Positions 61,293 through 64,000 of a stretch of DNA of 64,000 bases are shown here, piece after piece. How positions within the stretch are numbered: position 1 is the first letter of the stretch; each line of letters starts with the position of its first letter. A model generated the notes under the pieces. That model did not search any database, was not told the origin of the DNA, and saw nothing but the letters and a program-made list of their open reading frames with translations. This DNA comes from DASVEG01 sp035540495 (GTDB lineage: Bacteria > Actinomycetota > Acidimicrobiia > Acidimicrobiales > CADCTF01), in NCBI GenBank assembly GCA_035540495.1, contig DATLGL010000064.1, positions 68,364 through 132,363 on the forward strand, read 5' to 3'. Both the position numbers and the translations under genes were made by a program.

Positions 61293-61475
61293 TCAGTCGT
61301 CGGCGATCTGCTCCGCCGTTCGCACCAGCTCGGCCTGCAGCTCGTCGATCTCACGCTGGATTCTCAGGGCGCCAGCCTCGTCGCCCTGCACCCGCGCCCG
61401 CTCCCGTTGCTCCACCAGCTCGACGATTTGCAGCTCGAGACCGGTGACGTGGTCTTCCAGCCTCGGGTCGCTCAT
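61293..61475 (-). CDS. Small coiled-coil protein, 60 aa
   Basis: The 60-residue product is a nearly continuous heptad pattern of hydrophobic residues (LELQIVELVEQRERARV, then LRIQREIDELQAELVRTAEQI), so a coiled coil is likely. ATG 61475 lies 7 nt after TAGGAC. It lies between an alpha/beta-hydrolase (convergent) and the Nfu-N gene (divergent). The function is unknown. Confidence 0.6.
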   Translation of the reverse strand: MSDPRLEDHVTGLELQIVELVEQRERARVQGDEAGALRIQREIDELQAELVRTAEQIADD

Positions 61476-61514
61476 GGGGTCTGTCCTACCCGCGAAGGCT
61501 GGCAGGATGCCGGG

Positions 61515-61772
61515 ATGGCCACTGCGACCCCTGCGCCGACGCCGAACCCGAACGCCCTGCGCTTCCAGCTCGACACCACGCTGACGGAGCCGCTGAGCGC
61601 GTCGTCACCAGACGATGCGGGCACCCATCCGCTTCTCGGCGCGCTGCTGGCCATCGACGGTGTCGCCTCCGTGTTCGCCACGGCCGACTTCATCACCGTG
61701 ACCCGCACCAAAGGCGCCGATTGGAACGACATCGTCCCGCAGGTGCAGGAGGCCGTCGCGCAGCACCTTTGA
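61515..61772 (+). CDS. NifU/Nfu N-terminal-domain protein
   Basis: The 85-residue protein matches the Nfu N-terminal domain: the TPNPNALRFQLD start and VFATADFITVTRTKGADW are diagnostic. The C-terminal CxxC Fe-S scaffold domain of full Nfu is absent, so it would not hold a cluster itself. Free-standing Nfu-N domains are common in bacteria and may aid Fe-S transfer. The stop abuts the stop of the convergent cupredoxin gene. Confidence 0.87.
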   Translation: MATATPAPTPNPNALRFQLDTTLTEPLSASSPDDAGTHPLLGALLAIDGVASVFATADFITVTRTKGADWNDIVPQVQEAVAQHL

Positions 61773-63020
61773 TCAGGGCTTGACCGTCACGCTGATCGAG
61801 CCCTTGTGCCCCGACGTCTTGCACTCGATCGTGAACGGCCCCGGCGTGTTGAACTGGAACGACTCTTCACCGTTGGCCGGAACGACCAGGTCGACCGAGC
61901 CAGGCACGTCGAGCGTGTGCGAGAAGGCGTTCTGATTCACGAATCGGATCGATTGACCACGCTCGAGCGTGACGACCGTGCGGGAGAACTCCGACGTCGA
62001 GGAGTTCTGGCGGTTGATCGTGACGACCTCCGGCGCAGGCGTGCCGGGCGAGGTGGTCGTGGTGGTCGGTGAGGCCGTCGTCGGCGTGCCGCCGCCGGAG
62101 CCGCTCCCGGACGTGGTGGTCGTGGTCGAGTTCGTCGTGCCCCCGGCGGACGGCTTGGCCGTTGTCGTGGTCGATCCGCCCGTGGAGGTGCCTCCGCCCG
62201 GAAGGGGCTGGACGCCGGCGTCTCCGCTGCCGGTTCCGCCGCCGGAGCCGCCCGTGCTGCCCGAGCCGCCGCCGGACGAGCCGCCCGTGCTGCCCCCCGC
62301 CGTGCCGGAGTCTCCGGAGCCGGCAGCGCCGCCGGACCCGGCTGCCGCGCCGGTAAGCGACCCGCCGGAGCGGTAGCCGGGCTCGCCGGCTTCGATCTTG
62401 CCGTCGCCGTCGACGTCGACCGGCTCCTCGCCGGCCTCCCCTGCCGCGACCTCGTCGGTGGCGGCGTCGCCGGGCTGGTCGAGGCCGACGGGGCCCAGGC
62501 CCGGATCGTTGTCCTTCTCGAACTGGCCGATGAGGAACAGCACCAGGAGCACCCAGGCGGCTGCGATCACGAGCGCCTTGGTGGCGAACGAGATCCCCTT
62601 CTTGCCGTCGTCCTCTTCCTCGTCGTCCTCTTCGATCTCGTCGTCGACGGCCGGCTCGCCCGGCACGGCCTGCGGCGTGAACATCACCGCGGCCGGTGCG
62701 GGCGGCGATGGTTCGACGAAGACCGCCGACGCGGCCGTCGGCGGGAACTCCTCGGCGGCTGGCGCGAGCTCCTCGGCAGCCGCCGGGAGCTCTTCGAGAG
62801 GCGGCCCGGGATCGTCGCCGGTCGCGTCCTCGAAGACGGGCTCGTACGCCGCGGTGGGCTCGTCGGCGTACTCGGGAGCCGGCGCCGCCGGCGTCTCCTC
62901 GACCGGCGAAGGCGCCTCGGCCGCAGGCTCTACCGGCGGGTTCACCTCCGCTTCCGGTACGAGGTCCGGCTCGGGGTCGCGCCCGACGTCGTGCTGCGGT
63001 CCGCCTTCAGGTTGTTCCAT
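61773..63020 (-). CDS. Membrane protein with EF-hand loop and C-terminal cupredoxin domain
   Basis: The 415-residue protein has an acidic, Pro/Ala/Glu-rich cytoplasmic N-terminus (1-141), one membrane segment (about 146-165), a perfect EF-hand loop DVDGDGKIEAGE (202-213), a Gly/Ser/Thr-rich linker (about 218-325) and a cupredoxin-like domain (about 331-415). The domain keeps copper-type ligands His368, Cys400 and His405, but the usual axial methionine is missing. The domain faces outward and could bind copper or only keep the fold. AGGAGG precedes ATG 63020. Confidence 0.82.
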   Translation of the reverse strand: MEQPEGGPQHDVGRDPEPDLVPEAEVNPPVEPAAEAPSPVEETPAAPAPEYADEPTAAYEPVFEDATGDDPGPPLEELPAAAEELAPAAEEFPPTAASAVFVEPSPPAPAAVMFTPQAVPGEPAVDDEIEEDDEEEDDGKKGISFATKALVIAAAWVLLVLFLIGQFEKDNDPGLGPVGLDQPGDAATDEVAAGEAGEEPVDVDGDGKIEAGEPGYRSGGSLTGAAAGSGGAAGSGDSGTAGGSTGGSSGGGSGSTGGSGGGTGSGDAGVQPLPGGGTSTGGSTTTTAKPSAGGTTNSTTTTTSGSGSGGGTPTTASPTTTTTSPGTPAPEVVTINRQNSSTSEFSRTVVTLERGQSIRFVNQNAFSHTLDVPGSVDLVVPANGEESFQFNTPGPFTIECKTSGHKGSISVTVKP

Positions 63021-63055
63021 CCCGCCTCCTGAAGTCCCAAAGGTACCCTGCCGCC

Positions 63056-63859
63056 GTGTCCGCGGCCGCCGTTCTGTCTCTGCGCGGCGTGCGCCTCGTG
63101 CGCGATGACACACAGATCCTCACCGACATCGACTGGTCGGTCGCTCCTGGCGAACGCTGGGTCGTGCTCGGACCGAACGGCGCCGGGAAGACGACGCTGC
63201 TCCAGATCGTGACCGCGTACACACATCCGACCGCCGGCGCCGTCTCGATACTCGGCGACCAGCTCGGTCACGTCGACGTGCGCAGGCTTCGGCGCCGCAT
63301 CGCCGTCGCGAGCGGCGCGCTCACCCGCACCATCGACGTTCGCCTCACGGCACGTGAGATCGTGTCGACCGGTCGCAGCGCGTCGCTCGCGCCGTGGTGG
63401 GACGACGACGCCGGCGACGCGTCGATCGCGGCCGAGGTCGACGGACTTCTCGCTGCGGCGGGACTCACCGATGCGGCCGACCGGCCGTTCTCCGCGCTGT
63501 CGGAAGGTGAGCGCCAGCGCACGTTGCTCGCTCGGATGCGGCTCGCCCGAGCTGACCTCTGGGTGTTCGACGAGCCGGCGGCCGGACTCGACCTCGGCGC
63601 TCGCGAGCGACTGGTCGCCGACTTGGCCGCGTTGGCACGCGCGGAGGAGGCGCCGGCGATCGTCTTCGTCACCCACCACCTCGAGGAGATCCCGCCCGGC
63701 TTCACCCACGCGCTGCTCCTTCGAGGCGGCCGCATCGTGGGAGCCGGGCCCCTGCACGACACGCTCTCGGCGCGAGCGCTCTCGGAGACCTTCGGCCTCC
63801 CGCTCGACGTCAGCTGCGTCGACGGCAGGTGGGCGGCCCGAGGTCGACCGGCGCCCTGA
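63056..63859 (+). CDS. ABC transporter ATP-binding protein
   Basis: The 267-residue ATPase has Walker A GPNGAGKTT (39-47), signature LSEGE (148-152), Walker B WVFDEP (169-174) and switch histidine in THH. The stretch SGALTRTIDVRLTAREIVSTGR resembles the YbbL/ModF-like ATPases. No permease is adjacent on either side, so its partner is elsewhere or it is a soluble ABC protein. GTG 63056 lies 6 nt after TACCCT and is divergent from the cupredoxin gene by 35 bp. Confidence 0.9.
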   Translation: MSAAAVLSLRGVRLVRDDTQILTDIDWSVAPGERWVVLGPNGAGKTTLLQIVTAYTHPTAGAVSILGDQLGHVDVRRLRRRIAVASGALTRTIDVRLTAREIVSTGRSASLAPWWDDDAGDASIAAEVDGLLAAAGLTDAADRPFSALSEGERQRTLLARMRLARADLWVFDEPAAGLDLGARERLVADLAALARAEEAPAIVFVTHHLEEIPPGFTHALLLRGGRIVGAGPLHDTLSARALSETFGLPLDVSCVDGRWAARGRPAP

Positions 63860-63865
63860 CGCGAC

Positions 63866-63897
63866 GGAGGGGCTGGTTCCCGCCGCCCAGCCCCTCC
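63866..63897 (+). terminator. Hairpin terminator after the ABC ATPase gene
   Basis: GGAGGGGCTGG (63866-63876), a 10-nt loop and CCAGCCCCTCC (63887-63897) form a perfect 11-bp GC-rich stem 7 bp after the stop. No T-run follows. Confidence 0.7.
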
Positions 63898-64000
63898 ACC
63901 CTCCGCCGTGCTGCCGACCGGTCCGCCGCCCGGCCTGAGCAGAACCTACGACGTGACAGTCGCTGCCGAACGCTCAGCGACGACACATGGTGTGTAAAGC
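63898..64000. other. Window end, nothing identified
   Basis: These 103 bases after the hairpin hold no gene start, promoter or repeat that I can support. Confidence 0.5.

Overview
The window is 64 kb of G+C-rich, densely coding bacterial DNA with no gap over about 200 bp between genes. It looks like an actinobacterium, most likely class Acidimicrobiia (relatives of Ilumatobacter). The case rests on family content: an Eis-type acetyltransferase, a WS/DGAT acyltransferase, an F420-type LLM oxidoreductase, DUF3151, a TIGR03086-type remnant, a CAP protein with 'GYxLVxxDGGVFxFGD' repeats, and many genes whose start lies 6-8 nt after a TAnnnT box. Class-level placement is inference. I saw no tRNA, rRNA, CRISPR array, insertion sequence, prophage or plasmid gene.

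Region 1 (1-29.6 kb) is mixed housekeeping and envelope genes. It holds a LOG-family protein, a two-gene ABC-2 exporter, the Eis-like acetyltransferase, several lipoproteins and membrane-anchored secreted proteins, a CaiB/BaiF CoA-transferase, a GH13 glucosidase, RNase D, a matrixin-like lipoprotein, a gamma-carbonic-anhydrase-like protein, a flavin reductase, a kynU-putA pair, hydrolases, HIT, L,D-transpeptidase, HAD and histidine phosphatases, tyrS, an AlkA-like glycosylase and a Nudix hydrolase.

Region 2 (29.6-37.8 kb) is lipid and small-molecule metabolism: an acyl-CoA synthetase, a patatin, a WS/DGAT enzyme, a SirB1-type protein, gamma-glutamyltransferase, a Mug-type DNA glycosylase and an LLM oxidoreductase.

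Region 3 (37.8-46.0 kb) is the most unusual. A branched-chain-amino-acid-type (Liv/HAAT) ABC importer is packed into three polypeptides: a LivH-LivM permease fusion, a 1008-residue protein joining a complete MFS transporter to LivF- and LivG-type ATPases, and a binding protein held by an N-terminal membrane segment instead of a lipid. A divergent gene encodes a secreted-side protein with the same N-terminal anchor. The locus ends at a strong bidirectional terminator.

Region 4 (46.0-56.6 kb) is one long leftward operon: an Ltp2-like cysteine-less thiolase homologue, DUF35, acyl-CoA dehydrogenase, acyl-CoA synthetase, SDR, MaoC hydratase, a second synthetase, a carboxylesterase and probably a membrane-anchored protein. 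Together they encode de-esterification, CoA activation and a beta-oxidation-like cycle ending in thiolytic or retro-aldol cleavage. Upstream sit two copies of a CTTGACCnnnnGGTCAAG operator over a likely promoter, next to a decayed TIGR03086 gene.

Region 5 (57-64 kb) returns to housekeeping and stress genes: glutathione peroxidase, typA, a monooxygenase-fold protein, a single-domain response regulator, a hydrolase, an Nfu-N domain protein, a membrane protein with an EF-hand loop and a cupredoxin domain, and an ABC ATPase.
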